Shown here: positions 46,594 to 55,520 of the stretch, in pieces
Position numbering within the stretch: position 1 is the first letter of the stretch
Layout of the letters: each line of letters begins with the position of its first letter
Assembly (NCBI RefSeq): GCF_009862265.1
Contig: NZ_WWGX01000082.1
Span: forward strand, 1-64,000
Direction: 5' to 3'
From: Streptomyces sp. SID8352
GTDB lineage: Bacteria > Actinomycetota > Actinomycetes > Streptomycetales > Streptomycetaceae
Length of the DNA stretch: 64,000 nucleotides
The notes under the pieces: model-generated
Told to the model about the DNA's origin: nothing
The model's database searches: none
What the model saw: the letters and a program-made list of their open reading frames with translations, nothing else
Translations under genes and position numbers: made by a program

Positions 46594-47079
46594 TCACTCC
46601 TGCTCGAGTATCGCGGCGGCGGCGTCGACGCCCTCACGGGTGCCGATGACGATCAAGGTGTCACCACCCATGACACGGAAGTCGGGAGCCGGTGACGGGA
46701 TGGCCTCCGCGCGGCGCAGCACTGCCACGACCGACGCGCCGGTCTCGGTCCGCATCCGGGTGTCGCCGAGCAGCCGCCCGTTCCACCGGGAGAGCGCCGC
46801 GACCTCGATGCGCTCGGCGACCAGCCCCAGGTCCGTGGTGTAGAGCAGGCTGGCGCTGTGGTGCGACGGCTTCAGCGCGTCGATCAGCGCGCCCGCCTCC
46901 GGCGCGGCCAGCCGCAGCGAGTGGGCGCAGGAGTCGGGATCGTCGGCCTGGTACACGTTCACCGTGCGGGCGCCGTCGCGGTGCGCCACCACCGACACGT
47001 GGCGATGCTCACGGGTCACCAGGTCGTACTGGACCCCGATGCCCGGTAGTGGCGTCGCCCTCAGGCGTGGAGCGGACAC
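46594..47079 (-). CDS. TrkA-C domain regulatory subunit of the antiporter
   Basis: The 161-aa soluble protein has an N-terminal domain (TPLPGIGVQYDLVTREHRHV) and a C-terminal TrkA-C (RCK_C) domain (LLGDTRMRTETGASVVAVLR, DFRVMGGDTLIVIGT) that usually binds a small ligand such as c-di-AMP. It resembles KhtT, which gates KhtU. GTG 47079 follows GAGGGGAAG. It and the antiporter are probably one operon. Confidence 0.87.
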   Translation of the reverse strand: MSAPRLRATPLPGIGVQYDLVTREHRHVSVVAHRDGARTVNVYQADDPDSCAHSLRLAAPEAGALIDALKPSHHSASLLYTTDLGLVAERIEVAALSRWNGRLLGDTRMRTETGASVVAVLRRAEAIPSPAPDFRVMGGDTLIVIGTREGVDAAAAILEQE

Positions 47080-47277
47080 GAGTCTTCCCCTCGTTCGTTC
47101 AGCAGGTTCACGCCACGTCCGGTGCGCGCACGCGCGCGTTCGCGGCGTCGCCATGCTGTCATCCGCACGTACGGTGGCGATATGGGTGTCGTGACGGATA
47201 TACGCAGCGGGCCGCGGTCGACAAGGCTGACGGAGGCCGAGTCGTGTGCGGAATCCGGGAGGAGCGGGAAGAGGACC

Positions 47278-48444
47278 GTGTCGTTGTTCTGGCGGATCTT
47301 CTCGCTCAACGCCGTCGGCCTCGTCGTCGCCACCGCCCTGCTGATGGGCCCCGTCACCGTGTCCACCCCGACCATGGCGCACGAGGCGCTGGCGCTGCTC
47401 GTCGGCCTCACCGCCCTGCTCGTGGGCAACGCCGTCGTCCTGCGCCTCGGGCTCGTCCCGCTGCGCCGGCTCGGCGGCGCCATGAGCACCGCCGACCTGC
47501 TGGTTCCCGGGGCCCGCCCCGAGGTGTCCGGGCCCGCGGAGGCCGCCGAGCTGATCGCCACCTACAACACGATGCTCGACCGCCTCCAGGCCGAGCGCGC
47601 CGCCGGGCCGGGCCGGGCGCTCCAGGCCCAGGAGCGCGAGCGCCACCGCATCGCCCGGGAGTTGCACGACGAGGTCGGCCAGACCCTGACCGCCGTCCTG
47701 CTCCAGCTCAAGCGGGTGGCCGACCGGGTCCCCGACGACCTGCGCGAGGAGGTCTCGCTCGCCCAGGAGGCCACCCGGGCCGGTCTGGACGAGATCCGCC
47801 GCATCGCCCGGCGGCTGCGGCCCGGCGTGCTGGAGGAGCTGGGGCTGGCCAGCGCCCTGCGCTCGCTGGCCGCCGAGTTCACCCACCACGGCCTCACCGT
47901 GGGGCACCAGGTCCACGGCGAGCTGCCCCCGCTCAGTTCCGAGGCGGAACTGGTGGTCTACCGGGTCGCCCAGGAGGGCCTCACCAACACCGCCCGGCAC
48001 GCCGGGGCCGACCGGGCCGAGCTGCGCCTGAGCGCGCTGCCCGGCGGCGGCGTCGAACTGCTCGTCCGCGACAACGGCGTCGGTACGGGCCGGGCCCCCG
48101 AGGGCACCGGCATCCGGGGCATGCGGGAACGGGCCCTGCTGATCGGCGCCGAGCTCCACCTCCGGCCCGCCCCCGGCCGGGGAACCGACGTCCTGCTGCG
48201 CCTGCCCGCGCCCCCGGTTCCCGCGGCGGGCCGGACCCCGGGGGAGCCCGCCCCCGGGACCGCCCCGGCGTGCCCGGCCGGGCGCCCGCCGGGCGGCCGT
48301 GACGCGGCCGCCGCGACGGCCCGTGCCGGAGCGGGAGCCGTCGGCGGGGAAGCGCGCCCGGATGCCGACGCCGCCGCCGGTGCCGGGCTCGGGCCCCCGG
48401 GCGTACCCCCGGGCGGAGAACCGACCGGAGAACGACCCCGATGA
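47278..48444 (+). CDS. NarL-type sensor histidine kinase
   Basis: The 388-aa kinase has two N-terminal transmembrane helices (VSLFWRIFSLNAVGLVVATA; LALLVGLTALLVGNAVVLRL), a HAMP-like linker, HisKA_3 (RIARELHDEVGQTLTAVLL) and an HATPase domain (VYRVAQEGLTNTARHAGA, GTGIRGMRERALLIGAEL). A Gly/Ala/Pro-rich tail of about 85 aa ends the protein. Alternative start: ATG 47182, which adds 32 hydrophilic residues. The stop overlaps the regulator by 4 nt. Confidence 0.87.
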   Translation: MSLFWRIFSLNAVGLVVATALLMGPVTVSTPTMAHEALALLVGLTALLVGNAVVLRLGLVPLRRLGGAMSTADLLVPGARPEVSGPAEAAELIATYNTMLDRLQAERAAGPGRALQAQERERHRIARELHDEVGQTLTAVLLQLKRVADRVPDDLREEVSLAQEATRAGLDEIRRIARRLRPGVLEELGLASALRSLAAEFTHHGLTVGHQVHGELPPLSSEAELVVYRVAQEGLTNTARHAGADRAELRLSALPGGGVELLVRDNGVGTGRAPEGTGIRGMRERALLIGAELHLRPAPGRGTDVLLRLPAPPVPAAGRTPGEPAPGTAPACPAGRPPGGRDAAAATARAGAGAVGGEARPDADAAAGAGLGPPGVPPGGEPTGERPR

Positions 48445-49106
48445 CCGCACCACCCCCCATCCGCGTCCTGCTCGCCGACGACCACACCCTCGTACGCCGG
48501 GGGGTGCGGCTGATCCTGGACGGCGAACCCGATCTGAGGGTCGTGGCCGAGGCCGGTGACGGCGCCGAGGCCGTCGCGGCGGCGCGGGCCACCCCCGTGG
48601 ACCTCGCGGTGCTGGACGTCGCCATGCCCCGCATGACCGGGCTCCAGGCGGCCCGCGAACTCTCCCGCCGCCTCCCCGAGCTGCGCATCCTGATCCTCAC
48701 CATGTACGACAACGAGCAGTACTTCTTCGAGGCGCTCAAGGCCGGGGCCTGCGGGTACGTCCTCAAGTCGGTCGCGGACCGGGACCTGGTCGAGGCGTGC
48801 CGGGCGGCCGTCCGCGACGAACCGTTCATCTACCCCGGGGCCGAGCGCGCCCTCGTCCGCTCCTACCTGGAGCGCCTGCACCGGGGCGACGGCGGCCCGC
48901 TGCCCGAGCGGCCGATCACCGAGCGCGAGGAGGAGATCCTCAAGCTCGTGGCCGAGGGCCACACCAGCAAGGAGATCGGCGAGCTGCTCTTCATCAGCGC
49001 CAAGACGGTGGAACGGCACCGCGCCAACCTCCTGCAGAAGCTGGGCGTCCGCGACCGTCTGGAACTCACCCGGTACGCGATCCGGGCCGGTCTGATCGAG
49101 CCCTGA
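48441..49106 (+). CDS. NarL/FixJ-family response regulator
   Basis: The 221-aa protein has a receiver (VLLADDHTLVRRGVRLILDG; phospho-acceptor Asp in LAVLDVAMPRMTG; LKSVADRDLVEACRA) and a LuxR-type helix-turn-helix (TEREEEILKLVAEGHTSKEI, ISAKTVERHRANLLQKLGV). Its ATG overlaps the kinase stop by 4 nt, so the pair is co-translated. The signal and targets are not evident. Confidence 0.93.
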   Translation: MTAPPPIRVLLADDHTLVRRGVRLILDGEPDLRVVAEAGDGAEAVAAARATPVDLAVLDVAMPRMTGLQAARELSRRLPELRILILTMYDNEQYFFEALKAGACGYVLKSVADRDLVEACRAAVRDEPFIYPGAERALVRSYLERLHRGDGGPLPERPITEREEEILKLVAEGHTSKEIGELLFISAKTVERHRANLLQKLGVRDRLELTRYAIRAGLIEP

Positions 49107-49136
49107 CTGCCCGGCCCGAAGGACGGGCGACCGGAC

Positions 49137-49177
49137 GGCGGCGGTCCGGGGCGGCGCCGCCGGACCGGACCGCCGCC
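49137..49177 (+). terminator. terminator of the NarL-type two-component operon
   Basis: GGCGGCGGTCCGG (49137-49149) pairs with CCGGACCGCCGCC (49165-49177); the 15-nt loop contains the palindrome GGCGGCGCCGCC-like core. It begins 30 nt after the regulator stop. Confidence 0.65.
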
Positions 49178-49208
49178 GCCCGCGGCGGCCGGGGTCACCG
49201 CGACGGCC

Positions 49209-49214
49209 TACCCT
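49209..49214 (+). promoter_or_regulatory. -10 box of a leaderless miaB transcript
   Basis: TACCCT is followed by exactly 7 nt and the miaB ATG. No ribosome binding site is present. Confidence 0.57.
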
Positions 49215-49221
49215 TGTCCGC

Positions 49222-50748
49222 ATGACCGTCAGCACCGACCGGAGCCCTGCCGTGGACGTCCCGTCCCCCCGGACCTACGAAGTACGCACCTACGGGTGCC
49301 AGATGAACGTCCACGACTCCGAGCGATTGTCCGGACTGCTGGAGGACGCCGGTTACGTCCGCGCCCCCGAGGGCTCGGACGGCGACGCCGACGTCGTGGT
49401 CTTCAACACCTGCGCGGTCCGCGAGAACGCCGACAACAAGCTGTACGGCAACCTCGGCCACCTCGCCCCCCGGAAGGCGGGCCGCCCCGGCATGCAGATC
49501 GCGGTCGGCGGCTGCCTGGCGCAGAAGGACCGCGACACCATCGTGAAGCGGGCGCCCTGGGTGGACGTGGTCTTCGGCACGCACAACATCGGCAAGCTGC
49601 CGGTGCTGCTGGAGCGCGCCCGCGTGCGGGAGGAGGCGCAGGTCGAGATCGCCGAGTCCCTGGAGGCCTTCCCGTCCACGCTGCCCACCCGGCGCGAGAG
49701 CGCCTACGCGGCCTGGGTCTCCATCTCCGTCGGCTGCAACAACACCTGCACCTTCTGCATCGTCCCGGCGCTGCGCGGCAAGGAGAAGGACCGCCGCCCC
49801 GGCGACATCCTCGCCGAGGTCGAGGCCCTGGTCGCCGAGGGCGTCTCCGAGATCACCCTGCTCGGCCAGAACGTCAACGCGTACGGCTCCGACATGGGCG
49901 ACCGCGAGGCGTTCGGCAAGCTGCTGCGCGCCTGCGGGGCCATCGAGGGCCTGGAGCGCGTCCGCTTCACCTCGCCGCACCCCCGCGACTTCACCGACGA
50001 CGTGATCGCCGCGATGGCCGAGACGCCCAACGTGATGCCGCAGCTCCACATGCCGCTCCAGTCCGGCTCGGACCCGGTGCTGAAGGCGATGCGCCGCTCG
50101 TACCGGCAGGACCGCTACCTGGGGATCATCGAGAAGGTGCGGGCCGCCATCCCGCACGCGGCGATCACCACCGACATCATCGTCGGCTTCCCCGGCGAGA
50201 CCGAGGAGGACTTCGAGCAGACCCTGCACGTCGTCCGCGAGGCCCGCTTCGCCCAGGCCTTCACCTTCCAGTATTCCAAGCGGCCCGGCACCCCGGCCGC
50301 CGGGATGGACGGCCAGATCCCCAAGGCGGTCGTCCAGGACCGCTACGAGCGCCTGGTCGCCCTCCAGGAGGAGATCTCCTGGGAGGAGAACAGGAAGCAG
50401 GTCGGCCGCACCGTCGAGCTGATGGTCGCCGAGGGCGAGGGCCGGAAGGACGGCGCCACCCACAGGCTGTCCGGCCGCGCCCCCGACAACCGCCTGGTGC
50501 ACTTCACCAAGCCCGGCCAGGAGGTCCGCCCCGGTGACGTGGTCACCGTCGCGATCACCTACGCCGCCCCGCACCACCTGCTGGCCGAGGGCGACGTCCT
50601 GGAGGTGCGCCGCACCCGCGCGGGCGACGCCTGGGCCAGGCGCAACGCCGCCGAGCAGGCCGGACCGAAGGGTGTGATGCTCGGGCTGCCGGGCATCGGG
50701 GCCCCCGCGCCCCAGCCGGCCGCGGCGGGCGGCTGCGGCTGCGACTGA
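49222..50748 (+). CDS. miaB: tRNA-2-methylthio-N6-dimethylallyladenosine synthase MiaB
   Basis: The 508-aa radical-SAM enzyme adds the 2-methylthio group to i6A37 of tRNAs. The N-terminal domain has YGCQMNVHDSERLSGLLEDA, FNTCAVRENADNKLYG and GGCLAQKD. The radical-SAM cysteines are C172, C176 and C179 (CNNTCTFC). A TRAM domain and a Cys-containing tail (GGCGCD) end the protein. It acts after MiaA, encoded at 55521. The start gives a short leader before the conserved RTYGCQMN. Confidence 0.96.
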   Translation: MTVSTDRSPAVDVPSPRTYEVRTYGCQMNVHDSERLSGLLEDAGYVRAPEGSDGDADVVVFNTCAVRENADNKLYGNLGHLAPRKAGRPGMQIAVGGCLAQKDRDTIVKRAPWVDVVFGTHNIGKLPVLLERARVREEAQVEIAESLEAFPSTLPTRRESAYAAWVSISVGCNNTCTFCIVPALRGKEKDRRPGDILAEVEALVAEGVSEITLLGQNVNAYGSDMGDREAFGKLLRACGAIEGLERVRFTSPHPRDFTDDVIAAMAETPNVMPQLHMPLQSGSDPVLKAMRRSYRQDRYLGIIEKVRAAIPHAAITTDIIVGFPGETEEDFEQTLHVVREARFAQAFTFQYSKRPGTPAAGMDGQIPKAVVQDRYERLVALQEEISWEENRKQVGRTVELMVAEGEGRKDGATHRLSGRAPDNRLVHFTKPGQEVRPGDVVTVAITYAAPHHLLAEGDVLEVRRTRAGDAWARRNAAEQAGPKGVMLGLPGIGAPAPQPAAAGGCGCD

Positions 50749-50895
50749 CCGGCGGGCGGCCGTCCGCCGCCCCGGGCCGCACCCCGCTGTCCCCGGCCCC
50801 TCCGCCGCGCGGCCCGACCGGCCGGGGACGGCCGCCACCCCGCCGCCCGGCGGGGTGTGGACCACGGCGTCACCCCGGCCGGGCCCGACCCCGCG

Positions 50896-51756
50896 TCACA
50901 GCAGGACCATCCCCACCACGGCCGCCGTCGCCACGACCAGAACCCCCACGATGTTGACGGCCATGTCCCACTTCCAGGACCGGCGTTCGGCCCCGACGTC
51001 CAGGACGAAGACCGCCGGGTCGTCGGGGGCGTAGTGGACCGTGACGTCCGTGCCGCGCGATCCGGCGGGGTCCGGCAGCCCGGATTCGCAGTGGGCCGTG
51101 ACGTCCCTGCCGTCGAGGGTGGTGAAGGCGACGACCGGTACCAGACGCGTGGAGGTGTGACCGTCGTCGTCGACGGTGACGCTCTTGAGCACGGCGACGA
51201 CATGGCCGGGTACGGCGGCCATGTCGGCCAGCGCGGCGATACGGCGGTTCCTGTCGCGGACGTTCCCCGGCAGGTGGTACAGGCCGGAGAGGGCCCACGG
51301 CCCGCAGAAGCCGAGCAGCGCCCACGGCCAGCCGTGGTCGATCGCGACGACGGTGACCAGGCCGGCGTAGACGAGGACGAGCGCGAAGGTCGGCGGGCCG
51401 AGTCCGTGCCCGCCTCCGGAGAGGTGGCCGGCGAACCGGAAGGCGTGGGGCCTGCCGCGCGGGTAGTGGATCCCGATCTCCCGGCCCGTCCAGGCCACGC
51501 CGATCGTCTCGCCGCACTCGCCGTCGTTGGTGACCGTGAACTCCTGCCCGGTGGCAGGGTCCCGGAAGGAGACGACCACGGCTATCCCAGCCTTCGGGGA
51601 GCTTCCGTGCCGGGGCTCCCCCACCCGCTCGATCCGCCCCTTCACCCGGACCGTCCGCTGGACCCGGGTCATCCCGGCCAGTGACCTCCCGTATCCGGTC
51701 AGCGCCACCGCGCCGAACACGCCGCACCACAGCACCAGATACCCGTGCCGGTCCAT
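50896..51756 (-). CDS. DUF3592-like membrane protein
   Basis: The 286-aa protein has an N-terminal helix, a central pair of helices (GPPTFALVLVYAGLVTVVAI, WPWALLGFCGPWALSGLYHL) and a C-terminal helix (IVGVLVVATAAVVGMVLL). Two soluble beta-rich modules carry the DUF3592 pattern (GIAVVVSFRDPATGQEFTV, GIHYPRGRPHAFRF; VTVHYAPDDPAVFVLDVGAE). The function is unknown. The neighbouring protein on the same strand has a similar module. Confidence 0.7.
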   Translation of the reverse strand: MDRHGYLVLWCGVFGAVALTGYGRSLAGMTRVQRTVRVKGRIERVGEPRHGSSPKAGIAVVVSFRDPATGQEFTVTNDGECGETIGVAWTGREIGIHYPRGRPHAFRFAGHLSGGGHGLGPPTFALVLVYAGLVTVVAIDHGWPWALLGFCGPWALSGLYHLPGNVRDRNRRIAALADMAAVPGHVVAVLKSVTVDDDGHTSTRLVPVVAFTTLDGRDVTAHCESGLPDPAGSRGTDVTVHYAPDDPAVFVLDVGAERRSWKWDMAVNIVGVLVVATAAVVGMVLL

Positions 51757-51846
51757 CCGTCCCTCCTCCTGCTCCTTCGGGAACCCACCGCCTCGGCGGC
51801 GCCGAGCACACGCCCCGCCCCGCGGAAGACGCGGTCCCCGGGCACC

Positions 51847-52941
51847 TCAGCGTGCGGACGTGCGCCGAGCCACCCTGCCCTGTCCGTCCGCCTCCAGCGA
51901 CGCCGTCCCCTCGGCCCCGGTCACGACGACCCTGATGACGAGGGAGCCGGTGAGACGGTCGGCGGTCAGCTGCCAGGTTCGCGGGGAGCGGAGCCCGAGC
52001 GCGGTGGTGGCCTCCTTCACCAGGGCGGGGAAGCGTCCGTGGGGCAGCGCGCGGGGGTCGAACCCCGGGGCGCGCGTGCCGGTGGGCGAGAACACGACCG
52101 ACAGCAGGCGCTCCCGCACGACGACGGTGAGCGCCCGGCGGGCTTCCCCCTCCCCGGTGAGTGAATCCAGGGCCCGGCCCAGCTCGCCCGGGTCGAGGAA
52201 CGAGCGGCCCGGGCCCAGGAGGACCGTCGCGGACGCCGACGACACCACCGTGGTCGACGACGTGGAGGAGGCGGACGGCCGTGCGGCCGAAGGCGGCTTC
52301 GGGGCTCCGTCCCGTCCGACGAGGTCCGCGCGGAAGAGCAGGACCACGGCGGCCGCACCGAGCAGCAGGCCGAAGGGCACGACGAAGCCGAGGGTGGGGA
52401 CCTCCGGGGGCGCGACCGCTCCGGCCGTCCCGGGCAAGGGGTCGAGGCGTGCCGAGGCCGCCCGCTCCTGCCACTCCGGCGTCGGCCGCTCGACGACGCG
52501 CGCCCGCCACGGCCGGTCCGGCGGGTACCGGACCACCACGACGCCGCGCGGCCGGTAGTCGGGCAGGTCCACGACGTTGATGTCCTGTGTGACGTCCACC
52601 CGGAACGCGGGGCCGTCGTCCGGTACGACGGTGAGCCCGAACCGCACCGGGACCTCGCTCGTCGCGCCCCCGCCCGCCTCCCGGCTCCCGATCACCGCGA
52701 GTGCCGTGCGGGGCACGACCGCCGCCTCCCGGGCACGCCTCGGCGCACCGGCGAGGAACGACAGCAGTCCAAGGGCCGCGGGCAGCACCAGCCCCGTGAC
52801 GAACAGGGGCGCGTTCTCCGTGATCCCGCCCACGACGAGCGCGGCGAGCGACACCCCGGCCACGCCGCCGGTCAGGACAGCCCGGGCGAGCGCGGCCGGT
52901 ATGCCGTGCGCGGGCGGAGGCGTGCCCTTGGTGGTCGTCAT
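51847..52941 (-). CDS. hypothetical membrane protein
   Basis: The 364-aa protein has two or three transmembrane helices near the N-terminus (VLTGGVAGVSLAALVVGGIT, FVTGLVLPAALGLLSFLAGA) and another near residue 210 (TLGFVVPFGLLLGAAAVVLL). A DUF3592-like segment (PDYRPRGVVVVRYPPDRPWR) and a C-terminal domain after a Ser/Thr-rich linker are visible. No function is recognised. ATG 52941 is preceded by CACAAT at 7 nt. The ORF extends further upstream without plausible sequence. Confidence 0.65.
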   Translation of the reverse strand: MTTTKGTPPPAHGIPAALARAVLTGGVAGVSLAALVVGGITENAPLFVTGLVLPAALGLLSFLAGAPRRAREAAVVPRTALAVIGSREAGGGATSEVPVRFGLTVVPDDGPAFRVDVTQDINVVDLPDYRPRGVVVVRYPPDRPWRARVVERPTPEWQERAASARLDPLPGTAGAVAPPEVPTLGFVVPFGLLLGAAAVVLLFRADLVGRDGAPKPPSAARPSASSTSSTTVVSSASATVLLGPGRSFLDPGELGRALDSLTGEGEARRALTVVVRERLLSVVFSPTGTRAPGFDPRALPHGRFPALVKEATTALGLRSPRTWQLTADRLTGSLVIRVVVTGAEGTASLEADGQGRVARRTSAR

Positions 52942-52948
52942 ACGGGCG

Positions 52949-52954
52949 ATTGTG
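52949..52954 (-). promoter_or_regulatory. possible -10 box of a leaderless transcript
   Basis: On the minus strand CACAAT is followed by CGCCCGT (7 nt) and the ATG of the hypothetical membrane protein. Confidence 0.42.
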
Positions 52955-53331
52955 CTGGGCTCGGGTGACGGCCGGTAGACCGCGGTACGGCCTTCCGGCA
53001 CGCCACGGGGGAACGTCCCGACCGCCTCTTCGGGGCGGTGCGGCACGGAGGGGGGAATGTCATGGGCATGTACGCCATCATTCCGGCAGCCGTCCGCCGG
53101 ACGCCACCCCGTTCGGTCCCGGCCCCCGCCGCCGGTTCGCGCGCGGCCCGCTCGCGCCCGCCGGACCGCCGCCGGGCGCCGGCCGTGCGGGGCGCTCCGT
53201 GCGCCGTGGGCGTTCCGGGTCCGCCAGGGGGAGCCGCGCTGGGGCCGCGGGCTCCGGTGGCGGGCGGTGGCTCCGGCGGGCGTTCCGGCCGCCGACCGGA
53301 GGGTGCGCCGCCCGCCCTCGGGGCACGGGGC

Positions 53332-53337
53332 TACGCT
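53332..53337 (+). promoter_or_regulatory. -10 box of a leaderless transcript for the LigB-like gene
   Basis: TACGCT is followed by exactly 7 nt and the ATG at 53345. No ribosome binding site is present. Confidence 0.57.
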
Positions 53338-53344
53338 GCCGGTC

Positions 53345-54058
53345 ATGCTTGTCGCCGCCGCAGTCTGCCCCTGTCCGCCGCTCCTCGTCCCGGAGGTCGC
53401 CGCGGGTGCCGCACCGGAGCTGGAGGACGCGCGCACCGCGTGCGCGGACGCCCTGGGCGTGCTCGCCGCCGCCCGGCCCGGACTGCTCGTGGTCGTGGGC
53501 CCCGGGGACGGCGCGGAGCCCGCGACCCACCCCGAGGGCGCCCGGGGCTCGTTCCGCGGCTTCGGTGTCGGCCTGGACGTACGGCTCGGCCGCGACCGGG
53601 ACACCCCGCAGGGGCCGCCGCTGCCGTACGGGCTCGCCGTGGGCGCCTGGCTGCTGGGCCGCGCCGGCCGGACCGACACCCCCGTGGAGGGGCTCGCGGT
53701 GGGGGAGGAGCTGACGGCCGCGCGGTGCGCCGGGCTGGGCCGCGACCTCGCCGCGCGCGCGGACCGCGTGGCCCTGCTCGTGCTGGGCGACGGCAGCGCG
53801 TGCCGCACCCTCAAGGCCCCCGGGTACCTCGACGAACGGGCGGAGCCCTTCGACGCGGCGGCGGGCCGGGCGCTGGGGGCGGCGGACGGACGCGCGCTCG
53901 CCGCGCTGGACCCGGGGACGGCCCGGGAGCTGAAGGTCTCCGGGCGGGCACCCTGGCAGGTCCTCGCGGGCGCCGCCGAGGGCGCGGACCTCGCGGGCAC
54001 CGTGCTGTACGAGGACGCCCCGTACGGGGTGGGCTATTTCGTGGCCACCTGGTCGTAG
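53345..54058 (+). CDS. class III extradiol dioxygenase subunit B-like protein
   Basis: The 237-aa Ala-rich protein is a LigB-superfamily-like protein of the actinobacterial type found near miaA (LVAAAVCPCPPLLVPEVAAG, LLVVVGPGDGAEPATHPEGA, RVALLVLGDGSACRTLKAPG, AGTVLYEDAPYGVGYFVATW). The metal-binding histidines of true extradiol dioxygenases are not clearly conserved, so activity is doubtful. ATG 53345 is preceded by a -10 box; an ORF extension to 53057 is Arg/Pro-rich and unlikely to be translated. Confidence 0.78.
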   Translation: MLVAAAVCPCPPLLVPEVAAGAAPELEDARTACADALGVLAAARPGLLVVVGPGDGAEPATHPEGARGSFRGFGVGLDVRLGRDRDTPQGPPLPYGLAVGAWLLGRAGRTDTPVEGLAVGEELTAARCAGLGRDLAARADRVALLVLGDGSACRTLKAPGYLDERAEPFDAAAGRALGAADGRALAALDPGTARELKVSGRAPWQVLAGAAEGADLAGTVLYEDAPYGVGYFVATWS

Positions 54059-54797
54059 CCCCCGCCGTCACTCGCCCGCCCCGACGGCGCCTCGCGCGCG
54101 TTCCCGTCGCGCGCACCGGCCTGCGGGCGCCGCAGCCGGACTCCGGCGGTGCCTGGCGCGCACTCCCGCCGCACCGGGCTCGGACCCGGGCGCGCGGCCG
54201 GGCGCGGTCCGGGGTCCGGGGGTGCGGCGACTCCGGGAGCACGCGTCCGACGCCCTCGGGTCCCGCCCTCCGGCCCCGCTCCGCGGGCCGACCGGGGCGA
54301 GGTGACGACAGGCCCCGGGAGCGGCGTCACCGGGACCGGTGGGGCCCGGCCCCACGGGTGCCCGCCCCCGGCCCGCCGGGTGCCGCCCGCGGTCAAGGTA
54401 GGCCCGGGTCCGTTGGACAGGAACGCCCCGTACGCCGCCGGCACCCGGAGCCGTGGTGCCCACGACCGGCGCGCCGCCCGTGGGAGGCGCGTGGGGGCCA
54501 GGGCCAGGGCCACGGCCGGGGGCCCGGCAGGACCCGGGACCGGGCCGTCACCGGCCGGGGCCGCCGCCGGACGGCGACAGGACCCGGAACCGGGCCGCCG
54601 TCGGGCGCCCGGCGACACCGCGCGGCCCGGGCGGACCACCGCCCGTGGGGCCCGCCACCGCCCACCGGGCGGTCACCGCGCCCGCGCCCGCCTCCCCGCC
54701 CCGGTGGGCGGAACGCCGGACGGCCCGGAACCTCTCGGTTCCGGGCCGTCCGCCGGGGCCGCCGCCGGGGCGGCGGTCACCGGGTGATCCGTGCCGT
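54059..54797. other. gene-free GC-rich region between convergent genes
   Basis: The 739-bp region has many overlapping ORFs on both strands but all translate to Arg/Pro/Gly-rich sequence with no conserved pattern. The only clear element is the hairpin at 54718-54751. Confidence 0.5.
54718..54751 (-). terminator. terminator hairpin after the antitoxin gene
   Basis: A perfect 15-bp stem (GGACGGCCCGGAACC, 54718-54732, with 54737-54751) closes a TCTC loop. It lies 46 nt beyond the stop of the minus-strand antitoxin gene and would also stop transcripts from the plus strand. Confidence 0.8.
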
Positions 54798-55100
54798 TCA
54801 GGACGCCGACGGGGTGGACCCGGGCTTGTCACCGCGGGTGCCGGAGTCCGGCTTCGCCCCCGTGCCGCCCTGGGCGTCCTTGCCTTCGGCGTCCTTGTGC
54901 GCGAGGCGGTCGACGGCCTCCTTGGCCTTGCCCGTACCCGTCTGGATGCGGTCGCTGTACTTGCCCTTGGTCTTCTCGTCGACCGTCTTGGCCACCTTGT
55001 CGAGACCGGCGTCGATCTTGTCCCCGTGCTGCTGCGCGAGATCCGAGACCTTCTCCTTCGCCGGACCCAGTTTGTCCTTGAAATTGTCCATCAGACCCAT
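54798..55100 (-). CDS. MT0933-like antitoxin family protein
   Basis: The 100-aa hydrophilic, Lys/Asp-rich protein matches the MT0933-type antitoxin family in its first 60 residues (GLMDNFKDKLGPAKEKVSDL, KIDAGLDKVAKTVDEKTKGK, YSDRIQTGTGKAKEAVDRLA). The C-terminal 30 residues are disordered. No toxin gene adjoins it. In Streptomyces such solitary proteins are common and their toxin link is unproven. ATG 55100 follows GGGAAGG. Confidence 0.82.
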   Translation of the reverse strand: MGLMDNFKDKLGPAKEKVSDLAQQHGDKIDAGLDKVAKTVDEKTKGKYSDRIQTGTGKAKEAVDRLAHKDAEGKDAQGGTGAKPDSGTRGDKPGSTPSAS

Positions 55101-55124
55101 GGTTGACCTTCCCTCGCCACGCTG

Positions 55125-55340
55125 TTACGTACGAGCGCCCTTGTCCGCCTCATGGTCGACGGCCTCCCCGGCGGACTGCTGCCGGGGAATCCCGACGGTG
55201 TCCGCGCCGGTCGTCCCGGCGGCCTCCGCCGCGCCCTCCTCCGCCGCGCGTCCGGGGACCGGGGTGCCGGACCCGGCCTCGGCGGCCGACGCCTCCTCCG
55301 TGGCGCTCGACCTCCGAAAGAGTCGTGCAAAAACGCCCAT
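55125..55340 (-). CDS. hypothetical small acidic protein
   Basis: The 71-aa protein has a short amphipathic N-terminus (MGVFARLFRRSSATEEASAA) and an Ala/Glu/Gly-rich remainder. The family is not recognised. It ends 24 bp before the antitoxin gene on the same strand, so the two may be co-transcribed. The ATG is preceded by GGAG. Confidence 0.6.
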   Translation of the reverse strand: MGVFARLFRRSSATEEASAAEAGSGTPVPGRAAEEGAAEAAGTTGADTVGIPRQQSAGEAVDHEADKGART

Positions 55341-55520
55341 GTCAACTCCATACGTTACTCGTGCGGGCGGTCTCCCGGGGCGTCCGGTGCCTCCGTACGC
55401 GTGACCGGGCCGCCGCCCGGCGATCCGGGAGCGGAAACCTCGCAACGGGCAACGAGGCCGGTGGCGCCCTGTCACGTAACTCGATCGAGGGCAGGCCGCG
55501 AGGTTTGGGAGACTGGGGGA

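Noticed and set aside
53057..53344. N-terminal extension of the LigB-like protein to 53057
   Set aside because: The added 96 residues are Arg/Pro-rich, unlike any domain, and the -10 box at 53332 would lie inside it.
54059..54717. Several 90-215-codon ORFs on both strands
   Set aside because: All overlap each other, lack ribosome binding sites and encode Arg/Pro/Gly-rich sequence.
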